Origin: Amycolatopsis roodepoortensis
GTDB lineage: Bacteria; Actinomycetota; Actinomycetes; Mycobacteriales; Pseudonocardiaceae
Reading direction: 5' to 3'
Assembly: GCF_014873915.1 (NCBI RefSeq)
Contig: NZ_JADBEJ010000004.1
Coordinates: 124,001-188,000 of the forward strand
Length of the DNA: 64,000 nucleotides
Part shown: positions 1-8,739 of the stretch, piece after piece
How positions within the stretch are numbered: position 1 is the stretch's first letter
How the letters are laid out: each line of letters opens with the position of its first letter
Notes under the pieces: generated by a model
What the model was told of the DNA's origin: nothing
The model's database searches: none
Seen by the model: only the letters and a program-made list of their open reading frames with translations
Program-made: the position numbers and the translations under genes

Positions 1-266
1 CGCGTCCGCTCGGTCACGTCGTGCCATCGGGCCTCCCACTCCTCCTCGGGGCCGTCGCACGCCCGGACGTAGGCCAACGTGACCGCCAAGCTGGGCATCT
101 TCTTCCCGCCGGCGGCCTCGGAGAGGGTGCCGGCGGAGTAGTGGGCACGCCTGCCCAGCTCCCGGTACGTCGGATTTCCGGCCTTCTCCCGCAGACGCCG
201 GAGATCGGCGGCGAACCCCAGCAACGGATCGTCCCCGGGGTCCAGCGGTCGTTCCGGACGCGGCAC
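1..266 (-). CDS. N-terminal part of an XRE-type helix-turn-helix protein, cut by the window edge
   Basis: The reverse strand is open from a GTG at 266 down to base 1, giving 88 visible codons; the rest is outside the window. An AAAGGA ribosome binding site lies about 7 bases upstream of the GTG. The protein opens with PERPLDPGDDP, followed by a DNA-binding helix-turn-helix containing RRAHYSAGTLSEAAGG and then LAYVRACDGPEEEWEARW. This N-terminus is typical of large actinomycete regulators in which the helix-turn-helix is followed by a STAND/NB-ARC-type NTPase and WD40 or TPR repeats. That longer architecture is an inference, because only the DNA-binding part is present here. Confidence 0.75.
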   Translation of the reverse strand, partial: MPRPERPLDPGDDPLLGFAADLRRLREKAGNPTYRELGRRAHYSAGTLSEAAGGKKMPSLAVTLAYVRACDGPEEEWEARWHDVTERT

Positions 267-431
267 CCTTAATCCTTTCTTTTCAGTGGTTTTCCCACGC
301 TCGCATTAGGGGGCAACCGTACCGTGGAAACGGGGGGGACTCCGCCGAGTACCGGGTACATCGAGTCGGTTAATTTCGATCGATCGACAGGCGCGGGAAG
401 GGATCCGGGGCCCGCGGCGTTGTACCGACGC

Positions 432-1427
432 GTGACCTCTTTGCCTGACATCCCGCTGTCCGTGCTCGACCTCTCGCCCGTCGTGGCCGGAGGCGGTGTC
501 GCGGATTCGCTGCGCAACACCCTCGACCTCGCGCGCCGGACCGAAGCCCTCGGCTACCACCGGTACTGGCTCGCCGAGCACCACAACATGCCCGGTATCG
601 CGAGTTCCGCGACCGCCGTGATGATCGGCCAGGTCGCGGCCGCCACCGAACGCATCCGGGTCGGCTCCGGCGGGGTCATGCTGCCGAACCACGCGCCGCT
701 GGTGGTGGCCGAGCAGTTCGGCACCCTGGAGGCGTTCCACCCCGGCCGGATCGACCTCGGCATCGGGCGCGCCCCGGGCACCGACCAGCGGACCGCGCTG
801 GCCCTGCGCGGCCCCGGCGGACTCACCGCGGAGAACTTCCCGCAGCAGTTCGCGGAGCTGCTGGCCTACTTCGAGCACTCCGACCAGCGCGCCGTCAACG
901 CCGTGACCGCCGAAGGCAACAAGCCGCCGGTGTGGCTGCTCGGCTCGAGCGGCTTCAGCGCGCGGATGGCGGGCGAACTGGGCCTGCCGTTCTCGTTCGC
1001 GCACCACTTCAGCGCCGAGAACACGCTCCCCGCCGTGGCGCTCTACCGCGACGCGTTCAAACCGTCGGACGTCCTCGACGAGCCGTACGTGATGCTCGGC
1101 GTCTCCGTGGTGGCCGCCGAGACCGACGAGCGCGCGCAGTACCTCGCCGCCCCGAGCGGCCTGACGTTCCTCAGCCTGCGCAAGGGCCGCCCCATCCCGC
1201 TGCCGACGCCGGAAGAGGCCGCGGCCTATCCGTACACCGACATCGAGCGCGTGTTCATCGAGGACCGGGCCGCGAGCAGCATCATCGGCTCGCCCGAGAC
1301 GGTCCACAAGGGACTCGAAACCCTGCTGGCCGACACGGGCGCGAACGAGCTGATGATCACGACCATGGTGCACGACCAGGCGGACCGGGTTCGGTCCTAC
1401 GAGCTGGTTTCCGAACTGGCGCGTTGA
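432..1427 (+). CDS. LLM-class flavin-dependent oxidoreductase (luciferase-like monooxygenase)
   Basis: A 331-residue protein of the bacterial luciferase-like family, which uses reduced FMN or F420 in a TIM barrel to oxidise or reduce small substrates. It opens with [10 protein letters not shown], and shows [25 protein letters not shown] and a central [13 protein letters not shown], all characteristic of the MsnO8/YhbW-like subgroup. The GTG at 432 is chosen because homologues begin just before PLSVLDL; the frame is open further upstream to 324, but that extension has no family features. The ribosome binding site is weak. It is a single gene with a terminator-like palindrome directly behind it. 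The substrate is unknown. Confidence 0.85.
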   Translation: MTSLPDIPLSVLDLSPVVAGGGVADSLRNTLDLARRTEALGYHRYWLAEHHNMPGIASSATAVMIGQVAAATERIRVGSGGVMLPNHAPLVVAEQFGTLEAFHPGRIDLGIGRAPGTDQRTALALRGPGGLTAENFPQQFAELLAYFEHSDQRAVNAVTAEGNKPPVWLLGSSGFSARMAGELGLPFSFAHHFSAENTLPAVALYRDAFKPSDVLDEPYVMLGVSVVAAETDERAQYLAAPSGLTFLSLRKGRPIPLPTPEEAAAYPYTDIERVFIEDRAASSIIGSPETVHKGLETLLADTGANELMITTMVHDQADRVRSYELVSELAR

Positions 1428-1440
1428 CGCCGGGCGGTCT

Positions 1441-1493
1441 CGCGTGAAGGCCCCCTTCCCTCGGCTCAGCCGAGGGAAGGGGGCCTTCACGCG
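1441..1493. repeat. Palindromic intergenic repeat, family A
   Basis: A perfect inverted repeat with 26-base arms (CGCGTGAAGGCCCCCTTCCC outward, closing with TCGGCT) around a single central base. Near-identical copies lie at 18161, 34121 and 54801, and variants at 11744, 34021, 47108 and 59305. It sits 13 bases behind the monooxygenase stop, so it could act as a bidirectional terminator. Confidence 0.9.
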
Positions 1494-1785
1494 CCACCAC
1501 CGCGCCCCGAATGGACCAACGCGCCACCGGACACGAAAGAACGGACAAGACCCCCGCCCGCCTTTGTCAAAAAAGAACAAGAATTCCCCGGTTACCAGGA
1601 CGTGACGTCTTGATCACACCGAAGTTCTTGTCACCAGGCAGGCGCGTGATTAGCGTACCGACCAGTAGCAAACAGCACGGTAACACCCCGTTGACCCTAT
1701 TCAACGATTCCGTTCCGCCATTCGGAGCAAAGGAATTGCGCAAGCTGGGGTGTATTCGCCGTGCCCGGAAAACGGGAGGGTCGGC
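1494..1785. other. Upstream region of the mce operon
   Basis: About 290 bases without a supported gene between the family A palindrome and the first permease gene. It must carry the promoter of the ten-gene mce operon. A possible -35 (TTGACC near 1690) was seen, but no convincing -10 partner at normal spacing, and no clear KstR-type operator. Confidence 0.5.
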
Positions 1786-2580
1786 GTGGGCGTCCGGACT
1801 AACGCACCCTCATTCCCCGGCGCGGGTGCGATCCGGGAGACCGGCAGGCTCTATTCACTCGGCCTCGACGTCGTCCGCCTGACCTTCCGGCGGCCGTTCC
1901 AGGCCCGCGAGCTGATCCAGCAGTTCTGGTTCATCGCGAGTGTTTCGATCCTGCCGACGGCGCTGGTCGCGATCCCGTTCGGCGCGGTGATCGCGCTGCA
2001 CATCGGTTCGCTGACCGCGCAGATCGGCGCGCAGTCCTTCACCGGCGCGGCCAGTGTGCTGGCGATCATCCAGCAGGCCAGCCCGATCGTGACCGCGTTG
2101 CTGATCGCGGGCGCAGGCGGCTCGGCGATGTGCGCGGACCTCGGGTCCCGCACGATCCGCGAGGAGATCGACGCGATGGAGGTGCTCGGGGTCTCCCCCG
2201 TCCAGCGCCTGATCGTGCCGCGCGTGCTCGCCGCGATGGGGGTCGCCGCATTCCTCAACGGAATGGTCAGCGTGGTCGGCGTCCTCGGCGGCTATTTCTT
2301 CAACGTCATCATGCAGAATGGGACACCGGGTGCGTATCTGGCCAGTTTCTCCGCCCTCGCGCAGCTCCCGGACCTGTGGATCAGCGAGATCAAGGCGGTC
2401 ATCTTCGGTTTCGTCGCGGCGATCGTCGCCTCTTATCGCGGGCTCAATCCGAAAGGCGGCCCGAAAGGCGTCGGTGACGCGGTGAACCAATCCGTGGTCA
2501 TCACGTTCCTGCTCCTGTTCCTGTTGAACCTCGTGCTGACGACGCTTTACCTGCAGCTCGTCCCGGCGAAGGGCAGCTGA
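1786..2580 (+). CDS. yrbEA: YrbE/MlaE-family permease subunit A of the Mce transporter
   Basis: First of two MlaE-type membrane permeases of an Mce lipid importer, here 264 residues. The start is the GTG at 1786, which has a GGGAGG ribosome binding site 6 bases upstream; an in-frame GTG at 1750 lacks one. The sequence has about five to six hydrophobic segments and the MlaE signature around GAGGSAMCADLGSRTIREEI, where the cytoplasmic loop is expected to contact the ATPase. Its stop overlaps the start of the next permease by one base. The ATPase (MceG/MlaF) is not in the window, as is usual for actinobacteria, where one unlinked ATPase serves several mce loci. Confidence 0.93.
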   Translation: MGVRTNAPSFPGAGAIRETGRLYSLGLDVVRLTFRRPFQARELIQQFWFIASVSILPTALVAIPFGAVIALHIGSLTAQIGAQSFTGAASVLAIIQQASPIVTALLIAGAGGSAMCADLGSRTIREEIDAMEVLGVSPVQRLIVPRVLAAMGVAAFLNGMVSVVGVLGGYFFNVIMQNGTPGAYLASFSALAQLPDLWISEIKAVIFGFVAAIVASYRGLNPKGGPKGVGDAVNQSVVITFLLLFLLNLVLTTLYLQLVPAKGS

Positions 2581-3443
2581 TGGTCACGACGACACCTCCC
2601 CCTACAAGCACCCGGGCGACGCGGGTCCGCGAAGCCGTCGATCGCCGGTTCGGATTCCTGGACACCCTCGGCGACCAGATCCTGTTCTTCCTCAAGGCAC
2701 TCGCCTGGGTGCCGCGCGCGGTGCGCCGCTACCTGCGCGAGATCACCCGTCTGCTGGCCGAAGTCAGCTTCGGCAGCGGCGCGCTCGCGGTCATCGGCGG
2801 CACGATCGGCGTGATGATCGGCATGACCGTGTTCACCGGCACGGTCGTCGGGCTCCAGGGGTATTCGGCGCTCAACCAGGTCGGCACGTCGGCGTTCGCC
2901 GGGTTCGTCTCCGCGTACTTCAACACCCGCGAGATCGCGCCGCTCGTGGCCGGGCTGGCGTTGTCGGCCACGGTCGGCTGCGGGTTCACCGCGCAGCTGG
3001 GCGCCATGCGGATCTCCGAGGAGATCGACGCGCTGGAAGTGATGGGCATCCCCAGCGTCCCGTACCTGGTGACCACGCGCATCATCGCGGGCTTCCTCGC
3101 GGTCATCCCGTTGTACGCGATCGGCCTGCTGACCTCGTATCTCGCGTCACGCCAGATCACCGTCTGGTTCTACGGCCAGTCCGCGGGCACCTACGACCAC
3201 TACTTCCTGCTGTTCCTGCCACCGGGCGACGTGCTCTGGTCGTTCGGCAAGGTGCTGGTGTTCAGCGTCGTGATCGTGCTCGCCCACTGCTACTACGGCT
3301 TCCGCGCGAGCGGCGGCCCGGCGGGCGTCGGTGTCGCCGTCGGCCGCGGGGTGCGGACCGCGATCGTGGCGGTCAGCGTGCTGGACTTCTTCCTCAGCCT
3401 CGCGATCTGGGGCGCGACCACGACGGTGCAGGTGGCCGGATGA
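2580..3443 (+). CDS. yrbEB: YrbE/MlaE-family permease subunit B of the Mce transporter
   Basis: Second permease of the Mce complex, 287 residues, starting with an ATG whose A is the last base of the preceding stop. An amphipathic N-terminus (RVREAVDRRFGFLDTLGDQI) precedes several membrane segments and the conserved loop CGFTAQLGAMRISEEIDALE, which matches the equivalent loop of subunit A. The two permeases are expected to form a heterodimer in the inner membrane that accepts lipid passed through the Mce protein tunnel. The gene overlaps mceA by four bases (ATGA), so translation is probably coupled. Confidence 0.93.
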   Translation: MVTTTPPPTSTRATRVREAVDRRFGFLDTLGDQILFFLKALAWVPRAVRRYLREITRLLAEVSFGSGALAVIGGTIGVMIGMTVFTGTVVGLQGYSALNQVGTSAFAGFVSAYFNTREIAPLVAGLALSATVGCGFTAQLGAMRISEEIDALEVMGIPSVPYLVTTRIIAGFLAVIPLYAIGLLTSYLASRQITVWFYGQSAGTYDHYFLLFLPPGDVLWSFGKVLVFSVVIVLAHCYYGFRASGGPAGVGVAVGRGVRTAIVAVSVLDFFLSLAIWGATTTVQVAG

Positions 3444-4705
3444 GCCGGCGCGGGCTGCGCAAAGCCGGGGTCAGGACGGCCGGGGTGCTGTTCCTCGTGG
3501 TGATGTCCGCCCTCGTGCTGCTGTCGATTAAGATCTACCGGAAGGATTTCGTCGACTCCGTGCCGGTGACGCTGCAGGCGGACCGCGTCGGCAACCAGTT
3601 GCGCCAGGGCGGGCAGGTCAAGGCGCGTGGCGTGGTGGTCGGCGAGATCCGTGACGTCCGCGCGACACCGGGCGGCGCGGAGATCGACCTGGCCATGGAG
3701 CCCGGCAAGGTCTCGAAACTGCCCAAGAACGTGTCCGCGCTGCTCGTGCCGAAGACGCTGTTCGGTGAGCGGTACGTGCAACTGTCCATTCCGGACGGTT
3801 CGACCGCGGCGCCGCTCGCCTCCGGCGACGTGATCACGCAGGACCGGTCGGCGAACGCGATCGAGCTGGAACGCGTCTTCGACAACCTGTTGCCCCTGCT
3901 CAAGGCCGTGCAACCGCAGAAACTCGCGACCACGCTGACCACCGTCGCCACCGCGCTGGAAGGCCGCGGCGACCAGATCGGCGACACGCTCGCCACCGCG
4001 GCCGCCTACCTGAAGGATTTCAACCCGAACCTGCCGAAGCTGAACGACAACATCCGCGACCTCGCGACGGTCTCGAAGCTGTACGGCGACATCGCGCCGG
4101 ATCTGCTCGACGCGCTGAGCGCCTCGGCCGTCACGCTCGACACGGTCGAGGAGAAACGCGCCGAACTGGCGTCGGTGTACCAACAGGTGACGTCGTCCTC
4201 CCAGCAGGTCACGACGTTCCTCGCCAACAACCGCGCCAACATCATCGCGCTCGCCGCCGACAGCCGCGCGCCGCTGGAGATCGGCGCGAAGTACTCGCCC
4301 AGTTTCGCCTGCACGCTGGACGCGCTCGCCAAGCTGAAGCCGCAGATGGACCAGGCGCTGGGCGCCGGCACCGGCGAGCCCGGCCTGCACGCGGAGATCA
4401 CCATCTCCCAGCCCCGGGGCAAATACGTACCCGGAAAGGACGATCCGGTCTACGACGCCACCGGGGAACCGCGCTGCTACCCGTCGAACGGCCTGATGAG
4501 CCAAGGGATCGTGGCGACCGGCGAGCAGACCGCGGCGCTCCCTGGCGCGCAGGGTGATCTCGGCCTCGCGAACTCGCCGCAGGAGCGGGAGCTGATCTCC
4601 ACGCTGGTCGCGCCGTCCATCGGCGTCCCGGCGGCGCAGGTCCCCGCCTGGGGCAGCGTGCTCGTCGGGCCGCTCTACCGGGGCACGGAGGTGACCCTGC
4701 GATGA
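3440..4705 (+). CDS. mceA: Mce family protein MceA
   Basis: The first of six Mce proteins, 421 residues. One N-terminal membrane anchor (about residues 9-30) is followed by the MlaD/Mce domain (about 38-115) with VKARGVVVGEIRDVRAT and FGERYVQLSIP. A long helical domain with many coiled-coil-like segments follows, then a Cys-containing C-terminal domain. In mycobacteria the six subunits form a heterohexameric ring and needle that carries lipids or sterols through the envelope. The gene overlaps both neighbours by four bases. Which substrate this operon carries cannot be read from the sequence. Confidence 0.93.
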   Translation: MSRRGLRKAGVRTAGVLFLVVMSALVLLSIKIYRKDFVDSVPVTLQADRVGNQLRQGGQVKARGVVVGEIRDVRATPGGAEIDLAMEPGKVSKLPKNVSALLVPKTLFGERYVQLSIPDGSTAAPLASGDVITQDRSANAIELERVFDNLLPLLKAVQPQKLATTLTTVATALEGRGDQIGDTLATAAAYLKDFNPNLPKLNDNIRDLATVSKLYGDIAPDLLDALSASAVTLDTVEEKRAELASVYQQVTSSSQQVTTFLANNRANIIALAADSRAPLEIGAKYSPSFACTLDALAKLKPQMDQALGAGTGEPGLHAEITISQPRGKYVPGKDDPVYDATGEPRCYPSNGLMSQGIVATGEQTAALPGAQGDLGLANSPQERELISTLVAPSIGVPAAQVPAWGSVLVGPLYRGTEVTLR

Positions 4706-5709
4706 GGAACTTCGTGAGCCCGCTGATCAAGGGGCTGATCTTCGTCGTCGTCACGACGCTGGCCACGGTGCTGCTGGCGGTGTCCATCACGAACACCGGC
4801 CTCGGTGACACGAGGACCTACAGCGCCAAATTCCTCGACGCCACGTCACTCAACGTCGGCGACGACGTCCGGATCTCCGGGGTGCGGGTCGGCCAGATCG
4901 AGGAACTCGAGATCGCCGACCACAGCCTGGCGCGCGTCCGGTTCTCCCTCGACTCCCAGCGCAGGCTGCCCGCCGACGTGACCGCGGTGATCAAGTACCG
5001 CAACATGGTCGGCCAGCGCTACATCGCGCTCGAACGCGGCAAGGGCACCCCCGAACTCCTGGAGCCCGGCGCGGAGATCCCGCTGGAGCGCACGACGCCC
5101 GCGCTGGATCTCACGGAACTGTTCAACGGCTTCAAACCGCTGTTCCAGGCGTTGTCGCCCAAGGACGTCAACCAGCTCTCCGGCGAGATCGTCCAGGTGC
5201 TGCAGGGCGAGGGCGGCACGGTGGAAAGCCTGCTGGCGCACACCGGTTCACTGACCACCACGCTCGCCGGCCGCGACAAGGTGATCGGTGACGTGATCAC
5301 GAATCTGGACACGGTGCTCAAGAGCATCAACGGCAAGGGCGACGCACTGTCCACTTTGGTCTCCACGCTGAAGGAGCTGGTGGCCGGGCTCGCCGGTGAC
5401 CGCACCGAGATCGGGGAGGCCGTCTCCGGGCTCGCGGACCTCACCACCGCCACGGCCGGTCTGCTCGAACAGGGCAGGAAACCGCTCAAGGACAGCATCG
5501 AGGGGCTCGGCCTGCTCGCCGGTCAGCTGACGACCGAAGAGGGCAAGGCCGAAGTCGACCGCGTCCTCACGGTGCTCCCGGGGAAGCTGAACGACCTGGG
5601 GCGGATCAACTCCTACGGCTCGTGGATGAACTTCTACCTGTGCTCGTCCGTCCTGCGGACCGAACCTCCGCGCGGGGTCCCGGCGACGGCGGAGAGGTGC
5701 ACGTCGTGA
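4702..5709 (+). CDS. mceB: Mce family protein MceB
   Basis: Second Mce subunit, 335 residues. A single N-terminal hydrophobic helix (about residues 9-28) leads into the Mce domain with DDVRISGVRVGQIEELEI and MVGQRYIALERG. A helical, repeat-rich stretch ends in a short C-terminal domain with a Cys pair (YLCSSVL and AERCTS). Start ATG overlaps the mceA stop (ATGA). The length and the conserved VGQ/VGE turn of the Mce beta-barrel fit the family. It is expected to be a stave of the periplasmic lipid channel with the other five subunits. Confidence 0.92.
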   Translation: MRNFVSPLIKGLIFVVVTTLATVLLAVSITNTGLGDTRTYSAKFLDATSLNVGDDVRISGVRVGQIEELEIADHSLARVRFSLDSQRRLPADVTAVIKYRNMVGQRYIALERGKGTPELLEPGAEIPLERTTPALDLTELFNGFKPLFQALSPKDVNQLSGEIVQVLQGEGGTVESLLAHTGSLTTTLAGRDKVIGDVITNLDTVLKSINGKGDALSTLVSTLKELVAGLAGDRTEIGEAVSGLADLTTATAGLLEQGRKPLKDSIEGLGLLAGQLTTEEGKAEVDRVLTVLPGKLNDLGRINSYGSWMNFYLCSSVLRTEPPRGVPATAERCTS

Positions 5710-6695
5710 AACCCTTCAAGGAGCGGAACCCGATCGTCGTCGGTCTCGTCGGCAGTGCCGTCGCGGCCGCGGTGCTGACCGCGACGCTCAACTACGAGAA
5801 CCTGCCGATCATCGGCTCCGGGACGACTTACCAGGCCGAATTCTCCGAAGCGGCCGGGTTGCAGCAGGACGACGAAGTCCGCATCGCCGGGATCAAGGTC
5901 GGCGAGGTGAGCGACGTCCGGCTAGCCGAAGACCACGTGGTGGTCAGCTTCCGGGTCAAGGACGCCTGGATCGGCGACAGGACCGCCGCCGAGATCAAGA
6001 TCAAGACCCTGCTCGGCCGGAAGTTCCTCGCGCTGCGCCCGACCGGCGAGACGGTGCAGAACCCGAAGCAGGTCATCCCGCGCACCAGGACCGTGACGCC
6101 GTACGACGTCACCGAGGCGTTCAACGGGCTGGCCGACACCGCGGGCGCCATCGACACCGATCAGCTCGCGGAGAGCTTCACCACGCTGAGCGACACGTTC
6201 AAGAACTCACCCGCGCACATCAAGAAGGCGCTCGAAGGGCTGACCTCGCTGTCGAAGACCGTGTCCTCCAGGGACAACGAGCTCGCCAGCCTGCTGTCCA
6301 ACGCGCACGGTCTCACCACGACGCTCGCGAACTCGAACGACGACTTCGCCAAACTCCTCGCGGACGGCAACCTGCTGCTGACCGAACTGGACAAGCGGCG
6401 GCAGGCGATCCACGACCTGCTGACCGGCTCGCAGGAACTCGCCACCCAGCTTTCGGGGCTGGTGAAGGACAACAAGGACCAGCTCGGCGGAGCGCTCAGC
6501 CAGCTCGGAGAGGTGACCGACATCCTTCAGCGGCAGAACGACAATCTCGCCAAGAGCCTCGAACTCGCCGCGCCGTACTTCCGCGTGGTGAACAACTCGC
6601 TCGGCAACGGGCGCTGGGTGGACGGCTACCTGTGCGGGCTCGTCCCGGAGAACCGGGATCCCTGCACCCCGCCGATCCCGGGAGGTGGCCGGTGA
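5706..6695 (+). CDS. mceC: Mce family protein MceC
   Basis: Third Mce subunit, 329 residues. The GTG at 5706 overlaps the mceB stop (GTGA) and has GGAGAGG 8 bases upstream; the reading frame is open further upstream, but that part lies inside mceB. The N-terminal anchor (NPIVVGLVGSAVAAAVLTAT) is followed by the Mce domain with DDEVRIAGIKVGEVSDVRL and LLGRKFLALRPTG. The helical part has several heptad-like repeats, and the C-terminus holds a Cys pair (YLCGLV, RDPCTPP), as seen in other MceC proteins. Confidence 0.92.
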   Translation: MKPFKERNPIVVGLVGSAVAAAVLTATLNYENLPIIGSGTTYQAEFSEAAGLQQDDEVRIAGIKVGEVSDVRLAEDHVVVSFRVKDAWIGDRTAAEIKIKTLLGRKFLALRPTGETVQNPKQVIPRTRTVTPYDVTEAFNGLADTAGAIDTDQLAESFTTLSDTFKNSPAHIKKALEGLTSLSKTVSSRDNELASLLSNAHGLTTTLANSNDDFAKLLADGNLLLTELDKRRQAIHDLLTGSQELATQLSGLVKDNKDQLGGALSQLGEVTDILQRQNDNLAKSLELAAPYFRVVNNSLGNGRWVDGYLCGLVPENRDPCTPPIPGGGR

Positions 6696-7684
6696 TCAGC
6701 AGATTCGTCACCCTCGCGCTCGTGCTCGCGCTGGCCGTCGTCGGTGGGCTCTGGTGGATCTTCTCCGGCAGCGGGCTCGACCGGGTCACCGTGTACTTCT
6801 CGCGCGCCGTCGGCGTCTACAGCGGATCGGACGTGCGGGTGCTCGGCGTCCGGGTCGGCCAGGTGGAATCGGTGAATCCACGCGGGGAACAGGTCGAGGT
6901 CGTGCTGACCGTCGACGGGTCGACCCCGATCGCCGCCGACACGAACGTCCTGGTCGTGGCGCCGAGCGTGGTGGCCGACCGCTACGTCCAGTTCACCAAG
7001 CTCACCCGCGCGGGGAACCGGCTGGACGACGGCGCGGTGATCCCGGTCGAGCGCACCGGGACGCCGGTCGAACTCGACCAGCTCTACTCCAGCCTCGACA
7101 CCCTCGCCAAGGCGCTCGGCCCCAACGGCGCGAACGCCGATGGCGCGCTTTCGGACCTGCTGCGCACCGGCGCGAAGAACCTGCAGGGCAACGGCAAACC
7201 GTTCAACGAGTCGGTGCGCAACTTCGCCGACCTCGCCAGGACCCTGTCCGGGAACTCGCAGAACCTGTTCGCCACCGTCGACGAGCTGCAGCGGTTCACC
7301 TCGATGCTGGCGACCAACGACCGGAACGTCAGCGAGGTCAACAAGCAGCTCGCCTCGGTGACCGGCACACTCGCGCAGAACAAGGACGAGCTCGCCCGCG
7401 CGCTCAACGGCCTCGGCGGCGCGCTGGCGGAGATCCAGCAGTTCATCAAGGACAACCGCGCGCTGATCAAGTCCAATGTGGACAAGCTCGCGGTGACCAC
7501 CGGGACGCTGGTCGACAAACGCGCCGCGCTGGCCGAAACCCTCGACACGATCCCGCTGGCGGTGACGAACGTGCTCGAAGCCGTCGACCCGAAGACCGGC
7601 AAGCTGCAGAGCCGCGGCAACATGCTCGAATACGCCCCGCTCCCGCTGCCCGTCGCCGGTGACACCTACACCGGGGGGCGCTGA
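6692..7684 (+). CDS. mceD: Mce family protein MceD
   Basis: Fourth Mce subunit, 330 residues. It starts at a GTG inside the mceC stop (GTGA) with GGAGG as ribosome binding site. An N-terminal membrane helix (FVTLALVLALAVVGGLWWIF) precedes the Mce domain, recognised by SDVRVLGVRVGQVESV and VVADRYVQFTKLT. A long helical region follows, and the C-terminus is short and proline-rich. MceD usually lacks the C-terminal cysteine domain, and none is present here. The downstream gene starts at the last base of its stop codon. Confidence 0.92.
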   Translation: MISRFVTLALVLALAVVGGLWWIFSGSGLDRVTVYFSRAVGVYSGSDVRVLGVRVGQVESVNPRGEQVEVVLTVDGSTPIAADTNVLVVAPSVVADRYVQFTKLTRAGNRLDDGAVIPVERTGTPVELDQLYSSLDTLAKALGPNGANADGALSDLLRTGAKNLQGNGKPFNESVRNFADLARTLSGNSQNLFATVDELQRFTSMLATNDRNVSEVNKQLASVTGTLAQNKDELARALNGLGGALAEIQQFIKDNRALIKSNVDKLAVTTGTLVDKRAALAETLDTIPLAVTNVLEAVDPKTGKLQSRGNMLEYAPLPLPVAGDTYTGGR

Positions 7685-8739
7685 TGGCCGCGAAACGCAA
7701 GATCGCCGCGCTCGCCGCATGCTGCCTCGCGCTCACCGCCTGTTCGTCGGATTTCAAGGGCGTCTACGACCTGCCGCTCCCCGGCGGCGCGGACATCGGC
7801 GACCATCCGTACCGGGTGACCGTGCAGTTCGCCGACGTCCTGGACCTGGTGCCGCAGGCGGCGGTGAAGGTCGGCGACGTCCCGGTCGGCCGGGTCGAGA
7901 CGATCCGGCTCGGCGAAGACGGCTGGACGGCCGAGACCGTCCTGGCGGTCAACGGCGACGTCCATCTGCCAGCCAACGCCATCGCGCGGCTGCGGCAGTC
8001 CAGCCTGCTCGGCGAGAAGTTCATCGAACTCGCCCCGAGCGCGGCGAAGGCCGAGGGCAGGCTGGGCGACGGCGGGGTGATCCCCGTCGCGAGCACCAAC
8101 CGCAACCCGGAGTTCGAGGAGATCTTCGGCGCGCTGTCCCTGCTGCTCAACGGCGGCGGGATCGGCCAGTTGCAGACCATCAACCGCGAGCTGTCGAAGG
8201 TGATGGACGGCAACGAGGAGGAGATCCGCTCGTTCCTGTCCACAGTGGAACAACTGGTGTCCAACCTGGACACGCACCGCTCCGACATCACCTCCGCCCT
8301 CGACGGGCTCAATCAGCTCTCGACCACACTCGCGAACCGGAAGAAGCAGGTCGAGGGGGCGCTCACTGATCTCACCCCCGGCCTTCAGAGCCTTGCGGAC
8401 CAGCGCACCCAGCTCGTCTCGATGCTGCAGGCGCTGGACCGGCTCTCCGGGGTCGGTGTCGACGTGATCGAGAAGAGCCGGGCCGATCTCGTCGCGGACC
8501 TCACCGCGCTCGCGCCGATCCTCAAGCGGCTGGCCGACGCCGGGGAGGCCCTGCCGAAGTCGCTGGAGATCCTGCCGACGTTCCCGTTCACCGACGCCGT
8601 CCGCGACGGCATCAAGGGCGACTACCTGAACGTCTACGCCTCGCTCATCCCCGCGCCGGGTGTCGAACTCCCGCCCCCTGGCGAAGGGGTTCCGCCGGAA
8701 CTCCCGACCTTGCCGCTGCCGTCCTCCGGAGGTAGCTGA
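7684..8739 (+). CDS. mceE: Mce lipoprotein MceE
   Basis: Fifth Mce subunit and the lipoprotein of the set, 351 residues. The signal peptide ends in the lipobox LTAC, so Cys20 is the expected acylation site and the protein is tethered to the outer leaflet of the membrane. The Mce domain follows with AAVKVGDVPVGRVETIRL and LLGEKFIELAP. The helical domain comes next, and the tail is proline-rich (PPPGEGVPPELPTLPLP). MceE is the lipid-anchored subunit in mycobacterial Mce loci too. The stop overlaps the mceF start by one base. Confidence 0.93.
   Translation: MAAKRKIAALAACCLALTACSSDFKGVYDLPLPGGADIGDHPYRVTVQFADVLDLVPQAAVKVGDVPVGRVETIRLGEDGWTAETVLAVNGDVHLPANAIARLRQSSLLGEKFIELAPSAAKAEGRLGDGGVIPVASTNRNPEFEEIFGALSLLLNGGGIGQLQTINRELSKVMDGNEEEIRSFLSTVEQLVSNLDTHRSDITSALDGLNQLSTTLANRKKQVEGALTDLTPGLQSLADQRTQLVSMLQALDRLSGVGVDVIEKSRADLVADLTALAPILKRLADAGEALPKSLEILPTFPFTDAVRDGIKGDYLNVYASLIPAPGVELPPPGEGVPPELPTLPLPSSGGS

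Noticed and set aside
1600..1700. Possible sterol-regulator (KstR-type) or TetR operator ahead of mce (GTACCGACCAGTAGC)
   Set aside because: The match to a palindrome is poor, and it does not fit the known KstR or KstR2 consensus.
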